A DNA stretch of 64,000 bases from the NCBI GenBank assembly GCA_049516395.1, contig JBEKTD010000003.1, positions 248,001 through 312,000 on the forward strand. Reading direction: 5' to 3'. This DNA comes from Fen-1362 sp049516395 (GTDB lineage: Bacteria; Planctomycetota; Phycisphaerae; Sedimentisphaerales; Anaerobacaceae). Under the pieces are notes generated by a model. The model worked only from the letters and a program-made list of their open reading frames with translations, searched no databases and was not told the DNA's origin. The position numbers were made by a program, and so were the translations under genes. Positions within the stretch are counted from its first letter, which is position 1; each line of letters begins with the position of its first letter. Below are positions 1-8,030 of this stretch, piece by piece.

Positions 1-582
1 CAAAAGTTCTATAGACTTATTCCTTTTTTCGATGAATCCATGTCCGTTTCCTGTCATTTGTGACTGGATATTATCATCAAAAGAGTTAAGCCCCATAATC
101 ATACTACAACCACAACGGTACAATTCTTTAACTAACTGGGCAGAATTACTTATGCCATATACTGAAAATAAACTTGATACTACCTGCTCATCACCAATTA
201 CTCCTGTCTTGCTGAAAATAACAGGGACAATATCCAAGTCTTTTAATATTCGCAAAAAGTCGAGTATTTTAGGATTTTCTAAAGGTTCCCCCGCGCCAAG
301 AAACTTAACAGACCTTAGGCCAAGTTTTTTAGCTTCTTTAACAATGAACACTAAATTATCGAATTCTAACTCATGATAAGAGTTATCTACGCTATTATTT
401 TTTCTGAAACAAAAGGGGCAATTCAAACTACAACGAGATCCAAAATCTATGTCCAGAGTAAGCAGTTTTCCAGCATTAGCGTTAATGATACTTTCGTTAA
501 AACCCCAACCATTGATATCATTTATATATCCTTCAGGGAAAGTATCAAATTTTATCGGTACGGATGGTATGTTTCGCTGCAT
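1..582 (-). CDS. Radical SAM domain protein (3' end cut by window edge)
   Basis: The frame is open from an ATG at 582 to the left edge (194 residues seen). A GGAG lies about 9 nt upstream of the start, which is 7 nt past the stop of the preceding gene, so the two are probably co-transcribed. Residues C51, C55 and C58 (CSLNCPFC) form the CxxxCxxC motif that ligates the 4Fe-4S cluster in radical SAM enzymes. GAGEPL at about 96-101 matches the GGE-type SAM-binding strand. The family cleaves S-adenosylmethionine to a 5'-deoxyadenosyl radical. Substrate is unknown because the C-terminus is missing. The N-terminal 40 residues before the cluster resemble SPASM-type maturase enzymes only in layout. 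Confidence 0.85.
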   Translation of the reverse strand, partial: MQRNIPSVPIKFDTFPEGYINDINGWGFNESIINANAGKLLTLDIDFGSRCSLNCPFCFRKNNSVDNSYHELEFDNLVFIVKEAKKLGLRSVKFLGAGEPLENPKILDFLRILKDLDIVPVIFSKTGVIGDEQVVSSLFSVYGISNSAQLVKELYRCGCSMIMGLNSFDDNIQSQMTGNGHGFIEKRNKSIELL

Positions 583-588
583 ACTTCA

Positions 589-1701
589 TCACTCCAGATC
601 AACAAACTTGCCATCTTGAACCTTAACAATGCCATATTGGCGGTCAACTTCTCCGTCTTGGTCAAACTTGAGTGGGCCAGTTAAAGATTCATTGAAGGTG
701 TGCGATAAAAGATAATCTTTGATCTTCGTCGCGTCATAACCAACGTTTTTAACTGCTTCGAGAATGATTGAACCCGCTTCGTAAGCATACGCATCGTAAA
801 CATCTGGTTCTCTTTGGTATTTCTTCTTAAATGCTTCGTTAAAGCTCTTGTAATAGTCGTTATGTTTAACAGCCATGATTGTATAACAAGTTCCTTCTGC
901 CGCGTTACCGGCAAGTTTGATTAACTCCGGTGAATAAGAACCGTCACCACCTACAAATGCTGATTTTAATCCTCCCTCATAGGCCTGTTTTAGAAATAAT
1001 GCAACCTCCTGATAATTACCCGGAATATATACAGCTTGCGGCTCTACCGCTTTTATTTTTGCAACAATACCCCTAAAATCGCGAGTATCTGCCTCGTATG
1101 CTTCATTCAGTAAAATTACACCACCTAATTTCTGAAATTCAGCTTGGAAACTCTTTGCGAGATTAGTAGCGTAATCATCGTTTTTCTTAAGAATGGCAAC
1201 GTTTTTTTTGCCAAGAGTTGTAAATATAAACTTTGCCGCAGTTATGCCCTGAATTTCATTTCGAGGTACATTCCTGAAAATATACTCCCCACTCTTTCGC
1301 AAGTCGTCCGATGTGGAAATAGATGAAAAAAGTATTACCTTATTTTTTTCGGCGATTGGGGCCATTGCAAGCGTCACACCAGACGCAGCAGACCCCAAAA
1401 CAACTTGGACTTTGTCTTTTGATATTAGTTTGTTTATTACCGTAACTCCTTCCTTGGGTGAAAACTTGTCATCCTCGTAGATGAGTTTGAACATGGGATT
1501 GTCTTGAAATGCCAGATCAAACCCCCTCTTCATAGACTCACCATATGTTGCGCCCTCCCCGGTTAGCGGTCCGGCCACGCCAATCTTGATTGTATGCGAC
1601 TCTACGGGTTTTTTTGAGCAGGCGGGGAGAAAGAGAACAGTAGCAAGAGCCAAAACGCACAAGGCCACAAGCGAAATGGAATTTCTCGTTAAATGTCTCA
1701 T
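589..1701 (-). CDS. Liv-type ABC transporter substrate-binding lipoprotein
   Basis: 370 residues. The N-terminus is a lipoprotein signal: a hydrophobic stretch ending LFLPAC with the lipid-modified Cys at residue 28. The mature part starts with TIKIGVAGPLTGEGATYG, typical of the periplasmic-binding-protein family 6 that captures branched-chain amino acids, amides or related small ligands for an ABC importer. No permease or ATPase gene is adjacent in the window, so the ligand cannot be assigned. GGGAG precedes the ATG at 1701. The next gene in the same direction is the radical SAM gene, 7 nt downstream; the binding protein may act as a sensor-type lipoprotein or belong to a transporter encoded elsewhere. 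Confidence 0.85.
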   Translation of the reverse strand: MRHLTRNSISLVALCVLALATVLFLPACSKKPVESHTIKIGVAGPLTGEGATYGESMKRGFDLAFQDNPMFKLIYEDDKFSPKEGVTVINKLISKDKVQVVLGSAASGVTLAMAPIAEKNKVILFSSISTSDDLRKSGEYIFRNVPRNEIQGITAAKFIFTTLGKKNVAILKKNDDYATNLAKSFQAEFQKLGGVILLNEAYEADTRDFRGIVAKIKAVEPQAVYIPGNYQEVALFLKQAYEGGLKSAFVGGDGSYSPELIKLAGNAAEGTCYTIMAVKHNDYYKSFNEAFKKKYQREPDVYDAYAYEAGSIILEAVKNVGYDATKIKDYLLSHTFNESLTGPLKFDQDGEVDRQYGIVKVQDGKFVDLE

Positions 1702-2036
1702 TTTACGTCTCCCTTAGTGTCTTTCTATTTCTAATTGCTCCAAACCACCATAATTAAACCCTATTTTCCGCCTTATGCAAGCGTAATTTGGGGCAAAATA
1801 AGGACTTGTCTTCCCCCGGCTGGAAGTTTGACAGATTGCCCAGTTTGACAGGCAATATCCGGGTAATTTTGTGACACTTTGGCGTAGAGGTTAATGGCGA
1901 AAAACACTGGTTCAAAAAAGTAAAAATCCAACGGGGCAATACTTGGTTTTGAACAAACCTTTGGGATTTTTTTGACAGCTTGCAGCACCCTTAATTTCGA
2001 GACCGTCCCCATTACTTCAACTGGTCTTCGATTGAT
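1702..2036. other. Intergenic region, no gene recognised
   Basis: 335 bp between two minus-strand genes. Two short overlapping minus-strand frames here have no RBS and low-complexity hydrophobic translations, so neither is called. No tRNA, clear terminator or repeat was seen. Confidence 0.5.
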
Positions 2037-3479
2037 TTAAACACTCATTAAGGAGCACATACAACCTGGATACCACGGCGGAACATCGTTGAGATTCAGA
2101 TTTTGAGACCACTTAAAAGACCTTTCCTTTTCTTTACAATAATCGGAGCAATCGGGATGAACTTCTATTTTCTTTTGTACGCTATTATGAATATCATTAT
2201 ATGACCAGAATTTTCTCCGTACAAAATCTTTAAGCAATGTCGCCTTAAGTAGTTGGTATCTTACCCATTCTTGCGGCAAACTATCAAAAGGAGAATGCAC
2301 AGCTTTAATCCATCCGATTTTGATTTCTGGTATCGTATTTGCGATTTCATCCGGCGCGACCCCTGACAATATTTTCTTGATAATTACTTCTTTTGTACGG
2401 CCTTTACCTGCATCTAAACGATTACTAATGTCTCTGATTTTTTCTATTGGCAACTGATTAAGGAATCCTTCAATATCGGTTGATTCTCCTATCTCGACAA
2501 GGCCGTGCGATTCTAAAATGTTTCGAATCGGAGGTGATATCGGCCTCCAGAATCTTGAACACAAAAACAACTGTTTGATTTCGCGGGGCAATTGGTTGTA
2601 TATCTCGTATGCATCACGATAAGATAGGGGTATCGAGGGTTCTTCTTGCAATTCTTCATTATCGCAACAACGGTTGGGCCATATTGCTGGCCACGAGTCC
2701 ATCTTTTGAAAAATATTTCTCCACGGCTCTAACCATTTACCGGTGGGATTACCAATTAACGCTGCCTCTAAATATGTAGGTGCTCTGTTATCTTCTTCGA
2801 AATCCTTAAGTAATGCGGCTTTTATAGAATTCCACGCTTCAGGTGTCACGACAAGAAATCTGCTCAGATTTAAACTGTTTATGAAAATATTAAAGCTGTT
2901 GTCTTGCATAACCGGTATTATTTCTGTCTGAGGAGCATCCATACACCATCGACATAAACCTTCCCCTTCAGAATTTACCCTTGTTAGGGTAGTTGTCGGA
3001 CGACCACAAAAACATATTTGCAAATTCAAAGATTCTATCGCTTTCTTCAGGGCCAGTACTATATTGTTTTTACCTCCAACACGAGCTAAAAGTTGTGAAG
3101 ATTCGAATAACAAGTTGCCTATCTGAACACCGTCAACAATGTACCAAGCTATCCAAGCATTAAAATATGGGTCATAAGGTCTTGTACCTTGCTCTGTACC
3201 GCATAGGGGACATTTAATTGTGAATAATGTATTTGGCCCATCAAACCTGTGGAGAAGCGTCGCGTTAGGGCGGCCTCCTATTAACTGTATCAATTGGCCA
3301 ATTGAGCTTGTTAGCTTTGGCGTTATGGACGCCGATTGTATATTAGGCAATATCCATCCCAGAGCATCGATAAATGAATCAAGCATTTCAGCATCTTTTG
3401 GCCAGCTAAATTTATCAAAGACTTCTTCTTTGGGGTGAGCACCACAAACTACGCAGTTAAAATGAAATATAGTTTTCAT
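2037..3479 (-). CDS. Hypothetical protein with several CxxC zinc-type motifs
   Basis: 480 residues, start at 3479 preceded by AAGGAGT. I do not recognise the full-length family. The N-terminus has a CVVCG pair (residues about 9-12), a second CPLCG motif near 95, and a CFCG/CRWC set near 155-180, which suggests zinc-binding ribbons. A stretch around 375-400 (ISNRLDAGKGRTKEVIIKKI) looks like a SAP-type helix-extended-loop-helix, often involved in nucleic-acid binding. The tail ends in a Cys-rich PPWYPGCMC sequence, reminiscent of the zinc-like C-terminus of Mu F-type phage proteins. No signal peptide or membrane helix is seen. A cytosolic nucleic-acid-related role is only a guess. Confidence 0.7.
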   Translation of the reverse strand: MKTIFHFNCVVCGAHPKEEVFDKFSWPKDAEMLDSFIDALGWILPNIQSASITPKLTSSIGQLIQLIGGRPNATLLHRFDGPNTLFTIKCPLCGTEQGTRPYDPYFNAWIAWYIVDGVQIGNLLFESSQLLARVGGKNNIVLALKKAIESLNLQICFCGRPTTTLTRVNSEGEGLCRWCMDAPQTEIIPVMQDNSFNIFINSLNLSRFLVVTPEAWNSIKAALLKDFEEDNRAPTYLEAALIGNPTGKWLEPWRNIFQKMDSWPAIWPNRCCDNEELQEEPSIPLSYRDAYEIYNQLPREIKQLFLCSRFWRPISPPIRNILESHGLVEIGESTDIEGFLNQLPIEKIRDISNRLDAGKGRTKEVIIKKILSGVAPDEIANTIPEIKIGWIKAVHSPFDSLPQEWVRYQLLKATLLKDFVRRKFWSYNDIHNSVQKKIEVHPDCSDYCKEKERSFKWSQNLNLNDVPPWYPGCMCSLMSV

Positions 3480-3678
3480 ATTGCCTGACTCCTTATTTTA
3501 GCATAGCGATTGTCCCAGCCGAGCGAAGACGTGTCAAGATTGACGTGAAGCCATTGTAAAGGAGCGGGCATATTCTTTTCCTCATAGAAAGCAAAGGCCA
3601 CAAATAATTTTGTTGTTGAAAAGAGTTATGGCCTGAGTAAAATTGTTCGGAAAGGAAATTTAAAATGGTGAACGATGC

Positions 3679-4167
3679 ATGGATTTAGGCAGTGAGGTTA
3701 GTTCATCGGAAAGGAGTCCTAACAAAATGGTATGTGATATTGATGACCTAAGAAAAACTTATAATCGCACCAACGGGAAATGCCATATCTGTTGGAAAAA
3801 ATTGAGCTTTAAGAATTACGGTAAAATAGATGAGAAAGGTGCTTGGGAAATCGAACATTCCCATCCACGTTCAAGAGGTGGGAGTGACCACTTGAACAAC
3901 CTCTATGCATCCTGCATATCTTGCAACCGTTCAAAAGGGACTCATACAACACAAACAGCACGTTCTTGGCACAACCACACAAAAGCACCATTATCAAAAA
4001 CCCAAAGAGAAAAGGCAAAATGTTCAAATGCTTTATGGGGAGCAATAATCCTTGGAGTGGTGGGAGTAGCACTTTCGGGTCCTCTTGGACTCGTAAGAGG
4101 TGTAGGAGCGTTAGTCGGAATTGCCCTTGGTGGAAAACTTGGTTATGATACTGACCCAGACAGTTAA
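3679..4167 (+). CDS. HNH nuclease-like protein with C-terminal glycine-rich hydrophobic segment
   Basis: 162 residues from ATG 3679; a better RBS (AAAGGAG, 10 nt spacing) precedes the in-frame ATG at 3727, so the protein may be 146 residues. The core has C35/C38, then the EH pair at 59-60, H71-N73 and C79/C82-N83: a zinc-supported HNH (beta-beta-alpha metal) nuclease fold that nicks or cuts DNA. Residues about 118-158 form a hydrophobic, glycine-spaced segment (GVVGVALSGPLG, GVGALVGIALGG) like a glycine zipper that can insert in membranes. This pairing is unusual for a homing or restriction HNH and would suit a toxin- or effector-like protein. No immunity partner is evident. Confidence 0.75.
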   Translation: MDLGSEVSSSERSPNKMVCDIDDLRKTYNRTNGKCHICWKKLSFKNYGKIDEKGAWEIEHSHPRSRGGSDHLNNLYASCISCNRSKGTHTTQTARSWHNHTKAPLSKTQREKAKCSNALWGAIILGVVGVALSGPLGLVRGVGALVGIALGGKLGYDTDPDS

Positions 4168-4506
4168 TGCTTTACGCAATTACCGATTTTTATGCAAAGT
4201 GCGTGGGGATTATTTGCCGTAGAAAAAGAGGATGCTCTTGGTAAAGTTACTTGTTGATATGACCAAAACCAATACGCCTCGCCACGCCTCAGACAAACAC
4301 GCTTATATCCACAGCAAGGCCGATAGCAGGCTACCAGAACGCACGTCACATCGAAGTTGGGATTGCCCCCCCCAGAGAGCATATGAATGGAAGCTGGTAT
4401 AAGCCCGCAAGTAAGAGTTTTCCCGTTGTATAGCGACACTACTGACACGCCAAAACAAGTCGCCGGCACGCCTAACTCAAAAATAGGGTATTTTCTGGCA
4501 TAAAAA

Positions 4507-4528
4507 AACCAGCCGTAAGTGGCTGGTT
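4507..4528 (-). terminator. Rho-independent terminator downstream of tRNA-Met fragment
   Basis: Perfect 8-bp inverted repeat AACCAGCC/GGCTGGTT with a 6-nt loop. On the minus strand the stem is followed by a run of Ts (4507-4502). It lies 17 nt past the tRNA-Met 3' fragment, so it is probably the original tRNA terminator. Confidence 0.8.
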
Positions 4529-4545
4529 CCGCGTTATTTACGCAA

Positions 4546-4585
4546 TAGCGGGGGGAGGATTCGAACCTCCGACCTCCGGGTTATG
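4546..4585 (-). other. 3' half of tRNA-Met(CAT): probable integration (att) scar
   Basis: Read on the minus strand, the sequence runs from the anticodon loop (CATAACCCGG) through a complete T-arm (GGAGGTTCGAATCCTCC) to the acceptor 3' strand CCCCGC plus discriminator A. It matches the 3' half of an initiator-type tRNA-Met. The 5' half (D-arm, acceptor 5' strand) is absent upstream. Tyrosine integrases commonly use the anticodon-loop-to-3'-end segment as attB, which leaves such a displaced 3' fragment next to the original terminator. With the terminator on the low-coordinate side, inserted DNA would lie to the right (above 4590). Confidence 0.7.
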
Positions 4586-5029
4586 GGTTCGAAATGAGGT
4601 TTTGTAAGTATTTGTGAGTAAACGGTTTATACTTGTCAAATAAAGACTTATGATGCTGACCGAAGCGCAACCGAAGCGTAACAGTAGCTCAAACGAGCAT
4701 GTCTGTTGCAAATCCTGTTGCAAATCGACGGCTCGGATTAATCCTTATTTCTCAAATGCAAGCTCAGTTGAGAAGCCATCTCATAACCAAACCATCAAAC
4801 CTGTGCCATTTCTCATGACGAAAAACACTCCTTTGCTTTCTTAGCATTCTGCATAATCTGTATCTCCGTCAAGAAATGCTACCATACTTTGACCTAATTC
4901 CTTAAGGGGAGTAATATCATCGTATTATTTGGCGTCAATTTGTACGCCTTGTAATTGACACTAATTGCATGGATTATGTGCGAACTTTCTGAGATAATTA
5001 TCTTAATCCTGGTATGTAGAGATTCTGCG
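4586..5029. other. Intergenic region with possible degraded integrase tail and a dispersed repeat
   Basis: No intact gene. A tandem TCTGTTGCAAAT / CCTGTTGCAA motif (4699-4722) also occurs on the minus strand near 40422-40445, next to a similar att-like sequence; it could be the 3' tail of a decayed integrase gene. A 46-bp repeat at 4871-4916 recurs at 51460-51505. Confidence 0.4.
4871..4916. repeat. Dispersed 46-bp repeat, copy 1
   Basis: Shares the core ACCATACTTTGACCTA and flanking AAGAAAT and GGGGAG with 51460-51505 in the same orientation, with a few mismatches. Both copies sit beside mobile-element scars. Confidence 0.7.
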
Positions 5030-6406
5030 ATGTTTGAATTTGATTTAGAGACAATTGAAGACCTTCGGAAGCTTTCGGCGTCGTTGTCGCTCGATATGCC
5101 GATGCAGGAGGACGTTTCGATTCTGGGCCAAGCCGTTAAAATCGGACCGCTTACAGCGCCGAATCGGCTGGCCGTTAACCCTATGGAAGGCACGGATGGG
5201 GATAGCGCAGGCAATCCCTACGAACTGACTTTGAGAAGATATAAACGTTTAGCCGCGGGCGGCAGCGGTATTTTATGGGCAGAAGCAATCGCTGTAGTCC
5301 CGGAGGGCCGGGCAAATCCCCGGCAGTTATGGCTTCACGACGAGAGTAAGGATACCTTCGCAAATATGCTTACCCAGGCGCGAAAGGCCGCAAGGGAATC
5401 GATGGGTAGTCAACACCGCCCCATTATTGTTGCGCAATTGACGCATTCGGGCCGATATTCGAGGCCGGAGGGGAAAGCCAATCCGATTATTCCGCAGCGG
5501 GACCCATATCGCGACGCAATGATTCAACAGCAGTCGCCGATAAAAAATACTAAACAAGCGATTCCGGATAACTGGCCGATAGCAACCGACGGCTATCTCG
5601 ACGGTCTTGTTGAGGCATACGTAAAGGCCGCGAAGCTGGCGTTTGAGGTTGGTTTTGACGCGGTTGATATCAAGGCCTGTCACGGCTATTTAATCAGTGA
5701 ATTGCTTGCGTGTTACAACAGGCAAGGCAGATACGGAGGGTCATTTGAAAATCGTACACGGCTGTTGCTGACTATCATTGACGCGATTAAACAAACGCTT
5801 GGAAAAGACAGGATTATTACAACTCGGCTGGGTATTTATGACGCGATACCATACCCATACGGCTGGGCGGTGGATAAAAACGATTACACAAAACCCGACC
5901 TGACCGAACCCAAAAAGCTGTTTGCTTTGCTTAGCCAGCGTAATGTCCCAATGATTAACGTTACGATTGCCAATCCGTATTATAATCCGCATTATAGCAG
6001 ACCGTATGATAAGCCAGTCATTGGGGGCTATGAGTCGCCGGAGCATCCACTCCGAGGCGTGGAAAGAATGATTCGATTGACCGGCGAAATGCAGAGAGCA
6101 TTTCCACAGATGACTTTAGTAGGGTCGGGGTATAGCTGGCTGCAACATTTGATGCCTTATGTGGGGGCGGGCGTTTTGAAAATGGGTATGGCAGGCATAA
6201 TCGGCGCTGGCAGATTGGCTCTGGCGTATCCTGATTTTGCTAAAGATATACTTATCAAGGGTAAGCTTGACCCAAGTAAGGTTTGTATTGCCTGCAGCGC
6301 CTGCACACAAATTATGCGGGATGGCGGCACAACAGGTTGCGTCGTGCGGGATAATAAGGTATATGGCCCGATTTATAAACAGGGTAGGTTAGCTTCGTCT
6401 AAGTGA
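5030..6406 (+). CDS. Old-yellow-enzyme-type NADH:flavin oxidoreductase with 4Fe-4S cysteines
   Basis: 458 residues from ATG 5030; the frame is open to 4955 but the extra 25 residues do not fit the family start. The FMN-binding TIM barrel begins VKIGPLTAPNRLAVNPMEGTDGD. The active-site stretch VDIKACHGYLISELL and the phosphate-binding GMAGIIGAGR are recognisable. The C-terminus has CIACSACTQIMRDGGTTGC, the Cys set that binds a 4Fe-4S cluster in the 2,4-dienoyl-CoA reductase (FadH) branch, but the FAD/NADPH half of FadH is absent. Such enzymes reduce conjugated C=C bonds. It leads a tight operon with SDR, aldolase, FAD protein and MFS genes, so the substrate is probably an unsaturated sugar acid rather than a fatty acyl-CoA. 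Confidence 0.85.
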   Translation: MFEFDLETIEDLRKLSASLSLDMPMQEDVSILGQAVKIGPLTAPNRLAVNPMEGTDGDSAGNPYELTLRRYKRLAAGGSGILWAEAIAVVPEGRANPRQLWLHDESKDTFANMLTQARKAARESMGSQHRPIIVAQLTHSGRYSRPEGKANPIIPQRDPYRDAMIQQQSPIKNTKQAIPDNWPIATDGYLDGLVEAYVKAAKLAFEVGFDAVDIKACHGYLISELLACYNRQGRYGGSFENRTRLLLTIIDAIKQTLGKDRIITTRLGIYDAIPYPYGWAVDKNDYTKPDLTEPKKLFALLSQRNVPMINVTIANPYYNPHYSRPYDKPVIGGYESPEHPLRGVERMIRLTGEMQRAFPQMTLVGSGYSWLQHLMPYVGAGVLKMGMAGIIGAGRLALAYPDFAKDILIKGKLDPSKVCIACSACTQIMRDGGTTGCVVRDNKVYGPIYKQGRLASSK

Positions 6407-6412
6407 GGATAT

Positions 6413-7231
6413 ATGAGCACAAAAGAATCACTCCAATGGAAACGGCCGGTTGCTATCGCAACCGGAGCAAGCAGGGGTATCGGCAGAGCCATAGCAATCG
6501 AGCTTGCGGGACTCGGGTTTAATATAGTTATCAATCATTATGATTTCACAGCGGATGGTAAACCTGATGAAATGGCGGCACAAAAAACATCATTGGATAT
6601 TGTAGCTAAAGGTGCCCGTTATATCGTATTACGTGGGGATGTCAGCAGCGACGCCGACCGTGCAGCGCTTGTGAAAGCAGTCAAAGACGAATTCGGCAGA
6701 TGCGATATGCTTGTGAACAACGCGGGCGTTGCGCCTCTTAAACGAATTGACCTGCTCGAAGCGACCGAAGCGAGTTTTGACAGGGTGCTGAGCATAAATC
6801 TCAAAGGACCGTATTTCCTCACTCAAATGGTGGCAAAATGGATGATTGAGCAACAAAAACAGTTCCCGGAAAGAAATTACCGCATTGTCAACATCGGCTC
6901 AATGTCGTCCTATACGAGTTCGCCGGCCCGCGGTGAGTATTGTATAAGCAAGGCAGGGGTCAGTATGATGACTATGCTCTACGCCGACCGGCTCGCGGAA
7001 TTCGGGATAGGCGTATTTGAAATTCGCCCCGGCATTATTGAAACCGATATGACAAGTGTCGTTAAAGAAAAATATGATAAACTTATAGCCGATGGGGTAA
7101 CTCCGATTAAACACTGGGGACAGCCCGAAGATGTTGCGAAAGCCGTCAGCGCGATTGCCGAAGGCAAACTGGATTTCTCGACGGGGCAGGTTATCAACGT
7201 CGACGGCGGATTCCATTTGAGAAGATTATAA
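6413..7231 (+). CDS. Short-chain dehydrogenase/reductase (FabG-like)
   Basis: 272 residues, starting 6 nt after the flavin oxidoreductase gene. The Rossmann signature TGASRGIG is at 18-25, NNAG at 102-105, and the catalytic triad is S163, Y176, K180 (YCISK). The protein ends in the usual GGF-type tail. SDRs of this group oxidise or reduce a hydroxyl/ketone with NAD(P)(H). In pectin loci an SDR (KduD) commonly reduces 5-keto-4-deoxyuronate-derived diketogluconate to KDG; this could do the same job, but it is no closer to KduD than to generic ketoreductases by eye. No kduI is present beside it. Confidence 0.85.
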   Translation: MSTKESLQWKRPVAIATGASRGIGRAIAIELAGLGFNIVINHYDFTADGKPDEMAAQKTSLDIVAKGARYIVLRGDVSSDADRAALVKAVKDEFGRCDMLVNNAGVAPLKRIDLLEATEASFDRVLSINLKGPYFLTQMVAKWMIEQQKQFPERNYRIVNIGSMSSYTSSPARGEYCISKAGVSMMTMLYADRLAEFGIGVFEIRPGIIETDMTSVVKEKYDKLIADGVTPIKHWGQPEDVAKAVSAIAEGKLDFSTGQVINVDGGFHLRRL

Positions 7232-7241
7232 AGGATTAACG

Positions 7242-8027
7242 ATGGACATCAAAACAACAGTGCAGGTTTTACTCAGGGACGGCTTTATTCTCGTTTTCAA
7301 TGAGGATCGGCTTGATATCGTTAAAACAGCAGAATCGCTGCTTGAGGCGGGCATAGGCAATATGGAAGTTACCTGCCGAATTAAGAAACCGCTGGAAAAA
7401 CTAAGCCGGCTTCGCAAAGAATTACCTGAATTTGTCGCCGGCACCGCGAGTTTGATAGACTATCCTGAAATGCTCAATATCGTGAAGCGCAACAATAGCG
7501 ATGACCCGCTGCCGTCCGTTGATGATGTTGTTAACGCGGGGGCACATTACCTTGTCTCAGCGGTCAATTTCAGAAAAGCGACCTATGAAAAATATGCAGG
7601 CAAACTGCCGATAATCCCGGGCTGCGGCAGCGCAACGGAAATAGTAACACAGTTTTCGCTTGGAGCAAATTTCTGTAAGGTTTTCCCAGCGAAAGAGCTT
7701 GGCGGGCCGGCCTTTATCAAAGCGGTTGACCCTGCTATCCATAAGTTAATCTCACTTGTCCCGACCGGGGGCACAAATGCCCAGAATATACCTGATTATA
7801 TCGATGCGGGGGTTCTCGTCCTGGGCGGCTCTTTCAGCGCGATTGAAAAATCCGTATTTGCGAGGATTGTCGAGCAGCAGGATTATAAGCTCCTTGCCTG
7901 CGAACTGAAAAAGACCAAAGAGCTTATTGACAGCAAGCGCAGCCAGAAATGGCCGAAGCTCGACTTCGCGAAGGTCTCGATAGAGCAAATCAGCCGGATA
8001 ACAGGCCGGAATTTCAATATCAGGTAG
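7242..8027 (+). CDS. KDPG/KHG aldolase-family protein
   Basis: 261 residues, longer than the usual ~210. The class I aldolase core is clear: E42 and R46 in MEVTCR (general base region), the Schiff-base lysine K146 in CKVFPAK, GG at 154-155 and the phosphate-binding PTGG near 175. The family splits 2-keto-3-deoxy-6-phosphogluconate into pyruvate and glyceraldehyde-3-phosphate, the last step of pectin catabolism. A small insert before VNAGAHYLVSAVNF and a C-terminal extension of about 40 residues after the barrel are unusual and might shift specificity to another 2-keto acid. Located 10 nt after the SDR gene, so translationally linked. Confidence 0.85.
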   Translation: MDIKTTVQVLLRDGFILVFNEDRLDIVKTAESLLEAGIGNMEVTCRIKKPLEKLSRLRKELPEFVAGTASLIDYPEMLNIVKRNNSDDPLPSVDDVVNAGAHYLVSAVNFRKATYEKYAGKLPIIPGCGSATEIVTQFSLGANFCKVFPAKELGGPAFIKAVDPAIHKLISLVPTGGTNAQNIPDYIDAGVLVLGGSFSAIEKSVFARIVEQQDYKLLACELKKTKELIDSKRSQKWPKLDFAKVSIEQISRITGRNFNIR

Positions 8028-8030
8028 CTT

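Noticed and set aside
32..376. 114-residue plus-strand frame at the left edge
   Set aside because: Shadow of the radical SAM gene, which has the Cys motif on the other strand.
1773..2012. 79-residue minus-strand frame
   Set aside because: No RBS, no recognisable domain, overlapped by a second frame.
4164..4469. 101-residue minus-strand frame
   Set aside because: No RBS, odd composition, no domain.
4538..4723. Minus-strand frame ending in HNPEVGGSNPPPAIA
   Set aside because: Its end is the translated tRNA-Met fragment; the rest shows no integrase catalytic motif.
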